Source: Cunninghamia lanceolata
Taxonomy: Eukaryota > Streptophyta > Pinopsida > Cupressales > Cupressaceae
Assembly (NCBI GenBank): GCA_027924645.1
Contig: BSBN01000849.1
Coordinates: forward strand, 10,558,001-10,622,000
Length of the DNA: 64,000 nucleotides
Reading direction: 5' to 3'
The translations under genes and the position numbers were made by a program. Positions 46,150-58,476 of this stretch are shown here, one piece after another. Each line of letters starts with the position of its first letter. Position 1 is the first letter of the stretch. Below the pieces are notes generated by a model. The model was not told the DNA's origin, did no database searches, and saw nothing but the letters and a program-made list of their open reading frames with translations.

Positions 46150-47544
46150 AGCTTCCTGGAGAGTTGAGATGTCTTAACAATGTCCTTGGCAATGAGGTGC
46201 CAGCTTCAACAAACCCTAGCACAAGGGATGACATGCTTTAGACTGGTAGACTAGTTTCCCCCGCTCTTCTTGATCCTTAGAAACACATCCCTCAGAATCT
46301 CCACTGACATGTTTGCCCACAATCTCTACTGCAAAATAATAATATTCTTATAATTGTTATTATACACCACACTTTGTGATCGCGATCAGATACTACATTA
46401 CAACTTTCTATCCAAGCCAGTACTGAAATGATACCAATGTCATCTTTCACATCATGTAGAATGCTTGTGAATGATATCTTTCTTACAATTGATTAGCTCC
46501 AAATCTCATCCATTACAACCCTAGCCTCCTCTATAAAAGCTAACCAATTTATAAAAGGTCGATACCACAAAGTCAACCATCCTTCCCTAGTGAAGAACAA
46601 AAAAGATTATAGGTTTCAAATATAAAGATAAAGCATGCAACACTAAACCTTCACCTTGATCCTTCCTTTCTCCTTGATAGAGCTAATTGGAATGCACCCT
46701 CCTTCCAATGGTTATGCTCTCTATGATAAAAGCTATTTGGGATGCTCTCAAACCAACATAATCTAGCTAGCAAGTTATGGAGGCAAATGGACAACATAAG
46801 GCTACTTGAAAAGATGTGATGAAAATGGCTTGGATGAGGGTTTATTTATAGATTTGTGATGAGATGGATGAAGGGTTGAGATTAAGAGGTGGGATGGATG
46901 TATGAGATTAAGAGGTGCTATGAATGGATAAGATTAAGAGGTGGACGTCAAATGGAGGGTTGAGATTAATAGTTGATTTCTAGGGCATCTTTTTATGTGA
47001 ACAGTGGAGATTAAGAGTTGCATTTGAAATGAAGGGATATGATTAAAAGTTAGTTTGACTTTTAGGATGAGGATGATGACAAAATATGAAAACAATTAAA
47101 TAATAGAATTATTTAATTAATTTCATGTGAGGATAAGATTAATTAAATAAATTAAGATTTATTTAATTAATCATGGTTGTGGGATAATTAATTAAATAAA
47201 GTAGGATCTATTTAATTAATTTTGTAGGTGGTGGATAGAAATAAGGATCAATTAATTAAATAAATAGAATTTATTTAATTAAATTTAGGTGATGGATAGG
47301 AGAGGTTAGTTAATTAAATAAATAACATGTATTTAATTAATTTAAAAGAAAGGGGAAATGACTTAATTAAATAAATACAATTTTTTTAATTAATCCAAGA
47401 GGTAGTAAAAATAAATTAATTAAATAAATATAAATTTATTTAATTGATTTAAGTGGTCAAAGGGGACATGTTAGAGTGAATGATGCTAGGATAGATGATG
47501 TTAAGGTGATGTCGAAATGATGTAGTTAATTTTCAGTGTCTACA
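46150..47544 (-). mobile_element. LTR-like remnant ending TGTCTACA, with AT-rich palindromic array
   Basis: The right end reads agtgtctaca at 47544, so the minus strand starts TGTAGACACTGAAAATTAAC, typical of a plant LTR start. 47094-47451 holds about seven units of 45-60 bp, each with the inverted phrase ttaattaaataaat...atttatttaattaa around a short GC-richer core. The left boundary, partner LTR and target duplication were not found. The left coordinate is a guess. Confidence 0.4.
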
Positions 47545-49003
47545 CCTGGTATGCATGTATACAAAATGTGGAAGCATCTAGACAAGGCATGCTGCTTTAC
47601 AAAATATCACTCAATCACTTGTAGCTTCGCGTGCCCTCCCCACAAAAAAATGTAGAAAACATTAGGAACATGTTTAATTTTTAAGCTCCTCTAATTTTCA
47701 TTGGACAACTTTTCTAGCTTTTAAACTAATTGAAAAAAGCAAACCAATAGGCTAAAAAACCAATGACTAGTAACAAATTTAAGATCTATCAATTTTCTAC
47801 AAAATTGTATCAAAAATTAAAACCTTACTACAAACATAAATTTTTGTGTGCATGAGGAACGAAACAAACAAATACCTACCCATAAAAACAATAAAATCCT
47901 TGCCATAAGCAATGACTAATAAGAAATAGACATGCAATTTCACCATTAGGGGAGAGGACCCAATTGCTAGCATGTTCCAATAGGTGTGATAGTATTTATG
48001 TATTAAAGGCCCAATAATTTTAAAAGTTTAGCACTAGTAGTTGTGACTTTAAGGTTGTTAGTGTTACTATAAGTACTTATAATTGAACGAAATGTGCTCA
48101 TTGGATTTAAAAAACAACCAATCATGTGATGCTACATCAGCGCACCAACAAAACATGACTTAATGCACACCTATTGGTCCACCTTTTTGGGGGGAACTAT
48201 TTGACACCTCAACAAAAAGCATGATGATGTGGCATCATATTTGATGATGTGGCCCTGAAACCTTAGTTATAAGCAGGGACCTCCTTGCCAAATAAGCTAC
48301 TGTAAATTTTTTGGAACAATTCGAAATTGCCACGTATGATTATGAGAGTTATTCTTAAATATCATCCACTTCAATAGTCAAAGGTTAATTTGGAGCAATA
48401 AAAATAGGACAAATATTTACCACTTTTATTGTGAATGAGATGTAAAATTGCTATTGAGTGTTTGATCATTGAAATAGATGATATTTAAGTAGAGTGGATT
48501 ATGAGATGCGTGAAGTTAGGGTGCTCAAGTACTCGATCCTCTCCCCTATGTAAGAATTTGAGAAATTTAAGTACTCCATCCTCTCCCCTATGTAAGAATT
48601 TGAGAAATTTTAAGACCCGAAAATTTTGAAAATGACCCTAACCATGGACATTCACATTAGGTAAAGAAGCGCTCCTGTTTTTTTATTACTTTTCAACGAA
48701 CGGAAAACATTGGGAAAACGCGTTGAAAAATTGGACGCCGCTTAAATTTGAACTTTGTGGATGACTTGTATAGGTCATTCGGTCGTGCGTCCGTTCCAAA
48801 AAGTCGTTGAGCAATGGCTCATAAACCTTTGCGTGACGTGAATGGCAATATCCTTTTATCCTATTGTCCTCTTTTATTTGTAATCACTCATCACCGTTTT
48901 CCCACCAAGAATTGAATGTTGTCACGCCATATGAATGCAGTAGTAAATGTTGGCCTGTCTTCCTCATTTCTAGTGTGGTGGAGGGATCCTTCCTTCCTTA
49001 TTT
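47545..49003. other. Intergenic sequence upstream of the EF-hand gene
   Basis: No repeat element with clear ends. A 40-bp phrase is duplicated at 48535 and 48571 (ctcccctatgtaagaatttg). Base composition becomes less AT-rich from about 48640 towards the gene, as expected for a promoter region. Confidence 0.5.
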
Positions 49004-49036
49004 CCAATCCAAAGCCTTCCACGGCTTCTTTTCTCT

Positions 49037-49044
49037 TATAAATA
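49037..49044 (+). promoter_or_regulatory. Probable TATA box of the EF-hand gene
   Basis: TATAAATA lies 185 bp upstream of the chosen ATG, with ccaat at 49004-49008 just before it. Transcription would be expected to start near 49070, downstream of the more distal in-frame ATG at 49063. That is the main reason for preferring the ATG at 49222. Confidence 0.6.
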
Positions 49045-49221
49045 TTACATTACGCGTTTGGCATGATACATGGGAAGAGAACTATTTTCGCTTCCACATT
49101 TATGTTCTCAGTTCCTCGAGATCTCTTTTTCCATTTGCCCATTACTTTTCCTTTTGTTTTCACAGGCCTGTTTATTGTAATTCTGAAGATCAAGCCTGCT
49201 GCGTCTACGATTTCGAAAACA

Positions 49222-49683
49222 ATGGCCGATCTGGATGAAATTCGGAGAGTGTATGAGATGGTGGATGAAAATGCAGACGGAATAGTGAGCGTGAGCGAAC
49301 TGTGTGGGTTCATTAACAAGCTCGGAATATCAATGTCAGAAGATGATGTGAGATGCATTGTGAGCAACCCTCTTCAAGAGGATTGCAGCTGCCTCCGATT
49401 TGAGGAATTTGTTGATTTTTATCAATCCATCCTCAACCATCAAGATGATGAAAAAGATGAGTCCGAGGATTTGATGGAGGCATTCAGGGTTTTTGATCAG
49501 AACAAAGATGGGTACATTTCTTCTAACGAGCTTCAGCACGTCCTGTCAACAATGGGATTGATTCCGCCGGGAAAAGAATCGCAAAACTGCGAGAAAATGA
49601 TATGCAGATTTGATTCAGATTGTAATGGAGTGTTGGATTTCTCTGAATTCAAAAATATGATGTCCTCTAAGCTTTCTCCGTGA
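49222..49683 (+). CDS. Calmodulin-like EF-hand protein (CML), intronless
   Basis: A 153-residue calcium-sensor protein starting MADLDEIRRVYEMVDENADG. Three canonical EF-hand loops are seen: residues 15-26 (DENADGIVSVSE), 92-103 (DQNKDGYISSNE) and 131-142 (DSDCNGVLDFSE), each with acidic residues at positions 1 and 12 and Gly at 6. The second loop (about 51-62) is degenerate and probably does not bind calcium. Length and the two-lobe layout fit plant CMLs, which bind Ca2+ and regulate target proteins in the cytosol or nucleus. The frame is open upstream to an ATG at 49063, adding 53 residues with a hydrophobic stretch (FPFVFTGLFIVILK). That start is rejected because it precedes the expected transcription start and MADLDEI is the usual CML N-terminus. 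Ends with TGA at 49681-49683. This is the only intact host gene in the window. Confidence 0.92.
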   Translation: MADLDEIRRVYEMVDENADGIVSVSELCGFINKLGISMSEDDVRCIVSNPLQEDCSCLRFEEFVDFYQSILNHQDDEKDESEDLMEAFRVFDQNKDGYISSNELQHVLSTMGLIPPGKESQNCEKMICRFDSDCNGVLDFSEFKNMMSSKLSP

Positions 49684-49693
49684 GGAACGGTTA

Positions 49694-49849
49694 TTCCTTC
49701 TTGTCTGCGTTTATGTTACCTGTATATGTTCACCGGATAACTTTCAACAGTTTTGATGTAAAACAGTGCATTTCCTTCTTGTCTGCGTTTATGTTTCCTG
49801 TATATGTTTACCGTATAACTTTCAATGGTTTTGATGTAAAACAGTGCAT
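49694..49849 (+). repeat. 78-bp tandem duplication in the gene's 3' untranslated region
   Basis: 'ttccttcttgtctgcg...' at 49694 is repeated at 49772, ending 'gatgtaaaacagtgcattt' each time; only a few bases differ. It starts 11 bp after the stop codon. No AATAAA stands close by; 'tttgatgtaaaa' in each copy is the nearest candidate signal. Confidence 0.9.
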
Positions 49850-50179
49850 TTTATATTAGAGGACACATATTTGAGTGTAGGATTAGACTTGTATATATTA
49901 ATTGAAAAAAGCCACTCCCTTGATAACCAAAACAAATACCATTATATTTTTGTAAGGGAAAGTACGCTTTCCTTTAGATCTAGTTTAGATTCTACGCTAA
50001 ATCTATAAGACTTATACAAATAAGTATCATTAATTTAATGAGTATATTTAATGGTATATGGTTTTTCAAATTAAATGTTAGAAGCATATTATTAAATGTA
50101 ATAAATGAAAGCATTTAGTTTTGTGATTAAAGAATGAATGGTTCATGTGAAGATTTTGGAATTTGTGATATTTCAAGAT
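49850..50179. other. Non-coding spacer after the EF-hand gene
   Basis: AT-rich, no frame or repeat supported. Confidence 0.5.
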
Positions 50180-50592
50180 TGTAAATTCAATAAACAGAAT
50201 AACTGAACCAAAAAGAGCAGCAAATCAAAACAAATGCTCAGAATGTAAATAGTATAAAACAACACACACAGAACAAGACCATTTAACGTGGTTCACCAAT
50301 TCATGGCTACATCCACAACGAAGGGCATTCTTTATTAGATCAATACATCTCTCTCACTCTGTGTATTACGTACATCACTGTATCACCATAGAACAACAAC
50401 GTTTATCCTTACATGTACTTAAGACTCCTCTCTCCAACCTCATACCAACCATCTTACATCTGGAATCATCGACCTAGAACAGTAGCAGTTACAAGCCAAG
50501 AAATGGCAGTAGCAAAAGAGCGGTTACAAGGAATAAAGGAGGACAGGAAGTTTGCCGTTACTAAATGGGCTTCACATTCCACGTGCCCAACA
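50180..50592 (-). mobile_element. Probable solo LTR of a copia element, minus strand
   Basis: On the minus strand it starts TGTTGGGCACGTGGAATGTG and ends GAATTTACA (413 bp). It has 'aataaagaatgccc' and the U5 phrase 'tggtgaaccacgttaaatgg', as in the LTR at 12383-12845. No copia coding sequence adjoins. Flanks aagat and attat agree at only three of five positions, so the TSD is weak. Confidence 0.6.
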
Positions 50593-50597
50593 ATTAT

Positions 50598-52539
50598 GAT
50601 AGTCTATAACTCACCTTGGAATTAAAATATTCTTTGTGTTGCAGAGGCTCAAGTTTGTAGATCAAGGTTGAGTCCATGTTTGTGGAAATGTTTTGCACTT
50701 ACGGATTTGATATGGTATTTTGTGCGATTTTGCTTCTTGATTCTCTTGATTCACCTTTGCTTTTTTTTTATTTTTTTGATATCTAGGGATTGGAGTATTT
50801 AGTAATTAATACCTTTGGAGGATTGCCATCAATGTCATAAGGGAACATATTTTTCTAGGTCATCCCTCAAAAAATGTAAGAACACGATCGATAATAGCGT
50901 GCAAGGGTAGAATGAAATACACATATTTGTTACTTCTTTTAATGCACCAAAACCAAATACTTTGCTATTTATTACTCCATTAATGCTCTAGAATAAGAGA
51001 GGATTTTTGGATTCTAGATGTTTAAAATGAATGCCTTTAAATACTAGCATATCACATCAAATTTTACAAAACATGTACTTAGTCAGCTCAAGATAGGAAA
51101 ATAAAGGGGACAATTGGCCAAATTTAAATTACGAATTTTACAAAGGCAAGGATCAAATTTGCGACTATAATAATGACCTTGTGACTGTAATAATGACCTT
51201 GGCTAGGAAAACAATCATATTTAGATGGCTAATGGCTATATTGAGATATGTGTATAGGTAAGTGTGATAAATGCAACTTAGCTTAGGTGAATGTATTGTA
51301 GTATGTGTGTATAAGGATAAGGTAGGGGCTAAATATGTGAGAACATGTGTATAAGGATAGATAAAGTCTAGAGGAATGAGCCCAACTTTACACAAGATTG
51401 CACCATTTAAATTTGAGTTCTTCTAGTAGAAAATTGTATAAAAGTTTGTCTTAACATTTTCAATTGCGTGCTCCTCATCAGGAAGAGGAGAGTAAAATGA
51501 GGTAGATTGCAAACTTAGGATCATTATTTAATTAAGGAGAAGAAAGAGAGGAATACAAATCGAAGGTCCCAAGGAGAGAGGAAATCTTATAACTAAAAAA
51601 TATAAGCTTCGATGAGAATCCAATTTTATTATTGCATCCAATATTGTGCAAATTTATTCTGTATGCTTTTTTTCTCTTGTAGAAGGCAATCCTAGGTTTT
51701 GCAGACAAGCTTGAATCTAGGTGCATGAAGAAAGTTACAATAGCTACAAGTACAAAACACATAATGTAATATGCAACAACACAAGCTATTCCAAAATAGA
51801 TGAAATTAATTAAATCAGCCAAATCAACCATCAAATGGATGGATGAAGTACATATAAATAGGCTCAAGCATGCACAAGTCAATGTGGCAAGTGTCTTTGA
51901 GGAGAGTAGTAAACTAGAGACTGATTCAACTATAAGAGTAGAGGTGTCAAGTGAACTCATCTTGATGAGGGAGATACTGCATGTGCTCCCATCAATCAAA
52001 GAGATGACATGTGCCCTTATTTCCTAATTTACTCAAGTAAATAAATAATAATTACCTAATTAAACTTAATATAAGGTGCAATTAAATAATTACACCAACA
52101 AAAAACTAAAAAGAAAGTGAGAAAAAAGAATTAATAATTTTTTTTTTAATATAAGAAAGAATTTAAATATGTGAATTAGTAAAATATAATTCATAATATT
52201 ATAAAGAATAATTGTTGTAATTATACATTATAATAATTAAGATAAATGATTGTTATAGTGTTATATTATAATACTTACTATAGCATAAATTATTGTAATA
52301 ATTAACATTGTAAATGTTATTAAATTATAAAACCATTATTATTAGACTATAACATTATTATTATAAGCATTATAATAGTTATAAATAAAGAATGAAAAAA
52401 TGTAATTAATATATTGACAATATTCTAATTAATAATGTAGCATATTATTTATCAATATTAAAATTATTCTAAAATGTTATTAAATAGTTATCATTAATAT
52501 AATCTTTATATTAATAAATAAATCATTATATATCAACTA
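50598..52539. other. AT-rich non-coding sequence
   Basis: Open frames at 51532-51999 (minus) and 51800-52027 (plus) overlap each other and show no recognisable domain. 52030-52540 is extremely AT-rich, with many small 'ttataata' inverted phrases. No element boundary was seen. Confidence 0.45.
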
Positions 52540-52800
52540 TCATGCTTAAATCAGGTCCTCTATCATGCTTAAATTATGTCCTGCTTGGTAGCAAATAGAA
52601 TACTCTAAAGTGTCATAAAGATATTTGAATACCCTCTTGACTTTAGTCTAATTTTCCTTTCTTAGATTAGACATATACCTACTAAGGCCTCCTATAGCTT
52701 AGCATGTTGCATACCATAGTATGTATTAGGCTTTCAATTGCACTCATATAAGGAGCATGGTTCATGTCTTGAATCACATCAGGTGTTGAAGAACACTACT
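52540..52800 (-). pseudogene. Copia RT end/RNase H fragment
   Basis: On the minus strand a decayed frame reads HAPYMSAIESLIHTMVCNML and, after a shift, GGLSRYMSNLRKEN, KVKRVFKYLY and LEYSICYQAGHNLSM. This matches the 'GSLMYAMVCTRPDI...SRYM...VKRVFRYLRGT' block of copia pol also present at 42240-42380. No LTR directly adjoins. Confidence 0.75.
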
Positions 52801-53339
52801 CAGTTGAAAACGTTATTTCCATAGAGATGGGAACAAATTCATTGGTATGTATCTTGCATCCTAAATCCCAATACTTTACCTACGTTTGTGTGCTCATACT
52901 TTTGGATGCTACTTTGAGAGCATATGCTTATCCTAGTGTCTTTTACATCAATGTTTTTAGTCATTACTTGGGTTGCATCACCCTTATATTACCCATGTTG
53001 GTGGCAACCTTACCTTTCTTGATGATAACTTTTATCCATGTGCTTACATGATACATTTTTACACTATTGCTTATGCTTGCATTAATATGTGATTTGATGT
53101 TTCTATGATTGAATAATTAGATGCTTATATACTTACATGATTCTCTATTTACATGCTTTTATTACATTTAATTTTCATGTGCTTTTTTCCCTCTTCCAAT
53201 AACTTCTTTTATTCTATGGATACTGCCAATTGTTAAGGGGTGGGAAGGAATATCATGTCACTAATGCTCCTATGTTTAGATATGTAGATGGATGCATGTG
53301 CTCCTAAAGACTTATCTTATGGAAAATGACATACACATT
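52801..53339. other. Non-coding spacer
   Basis: AT-rich sequence with no recognised feature. The frame at 52827-53051 has no known domain. Confidence 0.4.
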
Positions 53340-54232
53340 GTTGATGAAAAAGGTGAAACTAGTGCAATAAAAACTTTCCCAAGAGTATGCAAATTTGAAA
53401 TTTAATTGCTTAATAGTAGATTACCCATTAATAATTATAAGTGGAAGCATAGATCAACAAATAGAAAAAAATCAGCAAACCATAAACTTGCAACGCATAA
53501 CATGGAATTTACATGGAGAAACCCTTTTGAAAAAAAATCACTAGAGAAAGAAGACAAGTATGTATTATTATTCAATGAACATGATACAATGTCAACACAC
53601 TTCCATCGAGTCTAACAACATTCTAGAAACACTTGTATACATGTGAATATATAATAAAACTACCATCTCATTAACTCCAATATATAAGCAAAGAGTGATG
53701 TAGAACCATAAATAGTTTGACCAAAATAATGGATACCAAAACCATGGTATCTTGAAAATAACCCATGCCCACCTTGGAGAGCATCTTTAGAGAATAGTAA
53801 ACACAATCAACGACTTCACATGGACATCACATGGGCACAATAAGTGTATCCTCAAATAGAATATATAACTGCAAAGACATCTTTGACTCATAACTCCCTG
53901 ATGACTCACATCCTCAAGTGAAGTGCTCCATTATGGACAAGACAACTCATGTGGGTACCATCCATTATGGAAAGATTCTCCACTCGTTAATCCTAGCACC
54001 TAGAATTAGAAGGTTACATTTAGTGAGTCCAAAGTCAAATATAATTTCAACCATAGTGCTCAACCTCCCTTATGAATACATAGACAAATAATATCAAGAA
54101 TCCTAGGAGAATATTAAATATAAATAATCTCTCCAATTACACCCTAGTTGTCCATGTACACCTTCCAAAAGTGTTGGAGAGATATAAAATATATATAAGA
54201 TTTGCAAGGTTAATGACACCTTAATCCTAACA
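53340..54232 (-). repeat. LTR of a minus-strand copia fragment
   Basis: The right end (cctaaca, 54232) is followed by ttctcccacttg, the reverse complement of the polypurine tract caagtgggagaa, so this is a 3' LTR in minus orientation starting TGTTAGGATTAAGG. 'catggaatttacatggagaaacccttt' near 53500 is the reversed U5 phrase typical of copia LTRs. The left boundary is uncertain. Confidence 0.6.
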
Positions 54233-54640
54233 TTCTCCCACTTGAAATTATACATTGCAAATACATCCATAGGAAACATAAATAAATTAAGTATAGGATC
54301 CAAGGCCCACAACCTTCCTCAACCAAGAGAATTTCTCCATGCTCACTAACTTCATGAGGGAATTCGTGACATTTTCCTAAGTTTCAACCTTTTGTAACAA
54401 GGCCTTACCATTCTCTACCATTTCCCACACAAAGTGATATTGAACATCAACATTATTAGCATAAGCACATGGTATTCTTGGCTAAACATATATCACTCTT
54501 ACTATCATAACCAATTATAACAACCCTACAATCAAAACCAATACTTGTACAAAGTCTCTATAACCATACCACCTCCTTAGAGGCATGTGTAGCATCCATA
54601 TACTTTGCTTCAATGGTGGACAAAAAACTTGTGGGATATG
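54233..54640 (-). pseudogene. Copia RNase H C-terminus fragment
   Basis: The minus frame reads FLSTIEAKYMDATHASKEVVWL, CTSIGFDCRVVIIGYDSKSD and ICLAKNT, and after stops LGKCHEFPHEVSEHGEILL. This is the end of copia pol next to its polypurine tract and LTR. The rest of the element is missing to the right. Confidence 0.78.
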
Positions 54641-56299
54641 TAAAAGTCTAGAGCTATTGTTGATAGACGTTTTATGCTCAAGGGCTCTACCCTGTAGGTA
54701 CACTACTCAAGATTATAAACAATGGAAAGAAGAGTCAACTTGGATGCAACTCAAGCCAATAGATCAATCTCTAGATTAGTATCGGTTCCCTTCCTATCAA
54801 GATTATGATAATTTTGTGGGAAAATGAGACAAGAAAAATTCTTGTAAGTAGATTGTTGAAATCAAAAGGCCATAAGGAAGAGGAAATATCTTTGCATAAT
54901 TAGAAATAAAGAAATGACACACTACAACATAGTCAATAAGAACCGATAGACACTATCAGGACATAAGCAATATTTCATGCACAACAATGATGAGTCATTT
55001 TTTTTGGATTAACAGACTCATATACTAAAGATTATGACATTACGTTTTATGATAATAAGCCCACATAGTGATTTGAAGACACATTCATGGAGGTCTTCTA
55101 TTTCTAAGTACATAGAGTGAGAAGCTAATGTATCAGGCCAAAAATTGGCTCAAGTAGAGAGAACTCTCCTTTTCCTCTTAATAATTCTCATTTATATCTT
55201 TCACAAGGATGACTTAGCATCCATGAAAATATATACCTATGATTTTGTATGGGACTGATGAGGATGTACATAATCTTTGAAAAGATTGCATCTGAACATT
55301 AATTTAGGTGTTGTGAATGATACTTCTATAGATTTGGTATAGTTTAGACATTCTTACATCATTTGGAAATAATGGTTGCAATCTTCAATAGGTGTGATGA
55401 CCCACTCAAAGGATCAAGCATTAAACAATAGTAACTTTCATAACTATTATTAATGCCTATGTAGGTGGTGTTATGGGATGCAATATACAGCATTGGCAGA
55501 TCTCCTTCATTACTTCTCTCTTTTAACTAGTGGTGGGACCCATGGATTATCCTCTTTTATACGACCTCGTGAACCATTGGATGTGATTGATGAGTTGGAA
55601 AATCAAATGGTTTATGGGGAAGCTAGAAGTTGATTCCCAGGTTTCTCTTAGAAATATCCATGGTGGTGCCACATTGCTTACTATAGTATTTGCCTTTGCT
55701 TGTTAGACTTACACATTCCCCACTTTAGAGATCTTTGCAACTTTCAACTGTCTTTGATCCTTCCATTGATGAGTTGGACCAATAGCATGATCTCGATACC
55801 CTTTTCCTATCTTCTCTTGCTATGAGTCCCATGAACCATTGGATTTTATTCAAATTGATTTGATCAAATAGTGTGGGAGGTAGGATGGGGTTGGAGCAAG
55901 ATAACTTGGGTGCCACTCACAAAATAAAACATTTAATAGATGAAAAAAAGAGCATTACAATATTTCAAAATAGAAATCATAGAAATGCCAAGCATAATCA
56001 AGCTATTAGATGCTTGTAGCATAGTATAGTTTTAAACAAAGAAAGGTTGAAATACATATATTAGCTCCACTTGTATTGGAAAATCCACTATAGTTTTGGT
56101 GACTCATAGGGGGTCTTTTATGGGAAAGAGAATCAATCCTAGAATTTGAAATTACATCCGTTGGGCATTAGTGTTTAATTATTCAAAAAAATTAAACGAT
56201 ATAAAAAGTTTAGAAACTTTTAACAAATTAATAAAAAACATAAGTTCTTGAAACAGCCTATAGCTTTCAAAGAGCTGAAAATAAACTTGCAAGGTCCCC
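54641..56299. other. Non-coding sequence
   Basis: No supported gene or element. Two diverged forms of 'tgggacccatggattatcct' and 'gagtcccatgaaccattgga' lie near 55530 and 55825, perhaps an old duplication. Confidence 0.4.
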
Positions 56300-57090
56300 C
56301 ACTTCCAAAGTATCAATTCACCTTATCAACTTGAGGCACCTTTCCAGTTCTAGGGTTGGCTAATATAGAATCCTTTGCAATTTCTTTGCACTGATTTTCA
56401 CCATTCCTTTTATATCTTCCATCCATCCACTAGGGACATTGTTGTAGGGACCTCAAAACTATCTTATACCTTTTGCTATAGTTTCTCTCTATAATCATTG
56501 AGGTTGATGAGTTCTTGACTTTGATTCCAATAGGAATTCCCTTTTAGATTAATGTATATGTCCTTTGTGTCATTTCCTAGGTTTTCTTTGTCATGGCCTC
56601 AAATTGCTCTCTGCACAGCTTGATAGCATGTTTCATATCCAATATATCATTGAGTATCTAGGTTGCCTTTCTTCTATCTTAGATTCCAACTACTATTAAC
56701 TTGGAAGTATATGCCTCACATAAGATGCTGAGATACACCACAACCCTTTCCTCAATTGTAGTAATGATTTCTTCCTTGACTTCCATTTCCCTTTGCACCT
56801 CGTTGCTTAATGTAGTGGCTTCTTCAATGTACTGAAATGCTAGAAATAGTGATATCATATTTAGCTATATGGATTTCTAGGATGCTTCCCTCAAGGCTTT
56901 AACTATCTCTTGGCCTTGTGGTGATTTTTCCAATTCATTTATAATATGGGTGTTCAAGGTTTGAACCTCCAACTTTGATTTCTCCAACTCAACCTCTAGG
57001 TCTGTCTCTTTACTCGCTAGACCTTGGATCCTTCGATCATGTGTTTCTTGTTGGGATAAGTTGTCATTAACTTTGCAATCCTAACCATTT
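56300..57090 (-). pseudogene. Decayed coiled-coil reading frame, unknown
   Basis: On the minus strand one frame runs for about 200-260 codons from near 57090 and is coding-like despite about seven in-frame stops, nearly all TAG. It reads DNLSQQETHDRRIQGLASKE, TDLEVELEKSKLEVQTLNTH, QREMEVKEEIITTIEERVVV and LDMKHAIKLCREQFEAMTKK. It is rich in Glu, Lys and Leu with heptad-like spacing, so a coiled coil is likely. No family is recognised. Such frames are common as gag-like or accessory proteins of plant transposable elements, but it could be a host pseudogene. No start codon or splice site is assigned. Confidence 0.55.
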
Positions 57091-57149
57091 TCATGTGTAT
57101 CCAAAGTTCTTGGAAAGTGTTCTTGAACACATAAACACTTGAGAGATAA

Positions 57150-57720
57150 ATTATTCATTAATTATTTCACTTGGGCATTTTGTAGTTACATTCTATGGTG
57201 GGACCCAATATGGGTGCCCATGGAGACTTGGAGTTGACTTTTTGAAGTCCATGTTGACTTGGAGATACCTCCTAGGAGGTGGAACCCATTAGGGATGCGC
57301 ACTTTGGAGCATAATCTAATGTAGACTTACAATTAGTTTTTTGTTTGCACGAGTGTTTAATGTTGCATATACTTTGCATGAGACTTATGTGGGAGTTAAC
57401 ATTGGAGTTAGAGATGCATGATACTTGCATGTTGCTTGAATGATCTTGTATGAGCTTGCATGAACTTGCATGTTGTTGCGTGTTACTTGGATGGACTTGC
57501 ATGTTGTTGCATGTCACTTGTATGAGCTTGCATGGACTTGCATGTTGTTGCATGCCACTTGTACGGTCTTGCATGTTGTTGCATGTGAGTTGCATGTACT
57601 TGCATGTTTTTGCATTTTAGTTGCATGTACTCAAATGCCAGTTGCATGTACTTATATGGTGATGCACATGTCTTGCATGTCACTCTAACTCAGGCTCAAC
57701 TTTGCATGACTCTTGTATGA
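57150..57720. repeat. TTGCATG-rich imperfect tandem repeats
   Basis: From about 57410 to 57680 the phrase 'cttgcatgttgttgcatg' and variants recur every 20-50 bp. The overlapping open frames on both strands (57272-57595, 57470-57688, 57483-57683) are repeat translations. Just right, 'gactaagtttgattgggactt' (57843) and 'gactaagtctgattgggactc' (57925) mark an 83-bp duplication. Confidence 0.75.
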
Positions 57721-57984
57721 TGTTGTAGGTTTTTACATGACTATTGCATGATACAAACATGTTTTTACAGATCCATATTGGGGATTCCAAGTAATGCATG
57801 TTTCTTGCATGTCATTGGTGTGAGTTCCAGAGCACTTCAGTTGACTAAGTTTGATTGGGACTTCTTGGGTGCCCATGTTGAAACTTTTAGTTCTACCTTG
57901 TTGTTGTCACTTAACACTTCTATTGACTAAGTCTGATTGGGACTCCTTGGGCACCCATGTTTCAGACTTTCACTTAAGTGGTGA

Positions 57985-58474
57985 TTTCTACTATGCAACA
58001 TTAGAATTCACAATATGAAGCGCTTGGATTTTGCATGAGGAATATTCTCATGTTATTGGATACAATTCATTGTATTTTGAGATCAATGGCTTCTATATAA
58101 TGATGCCTTTGGTTGGTAGAAATTATGACAAGTTTTTGAAGTTGAAGGAGTAACAAAATGCTACTAAAATTTAGAGAGAATTTCAGTGTTAATGTAAACT
58201 TGATTACAAGAATTAATACAAGCATAAATATCTCTTTGGGTGTGGAGTTTTTTCCCACAAGGGTTTCTCCATGTAAATTCTATGTCAACTTCCTTGATAA
58301 ATTTCTTCATACCTTATTCATTAAATTGGCTAAACACTAATACATCTAAATTGGATAATCTTGAAAGTAATTTTTAGATTTGCAACACCACACATGATTA
58401 ATTTTTAGAGTTGAAAACATTTAAAAGCAACATAGCTGCAATTTTACCTTGTTCACACTTACTTTTTCTCAACA
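57985..58474 (+). repeat. LTR with adjoining primer binding site
   Basis: It ends tttctcaaca at 58474 and is followed by tt and tggtatcaaagc. U5 contains 'ccacaagggtttctccatgt', the copia phrase. The left boundary is uncertain. Flanking gag-pol is absent: the next protein-like sequence is from a LINE. Confidence 0.6.
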
Positions 58475-58476
58475 TT

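Noticed and set aside
49063..49221. N-terminal extension of the EF-hand protein (53 residues)
   Set aside because: The upstream ATG lies only about 20 bp after the TATA box, before the expected transcription start; the downstream ATG gives the usual CML N-terminus.
51532..51999. 155-residue minus-strand open frame with hydrophobic stretches
   Set aside because: Hydrophobic runs are expected from AT-rich DNA; no domain, and a competing plus frame (51800-52027) is equally featureless.
57272..57690. Overlapping frames rich in Met-Gln and His on both strands
   Set aside because: They follow the TTGCATG simple repeat and have no conserved domain.
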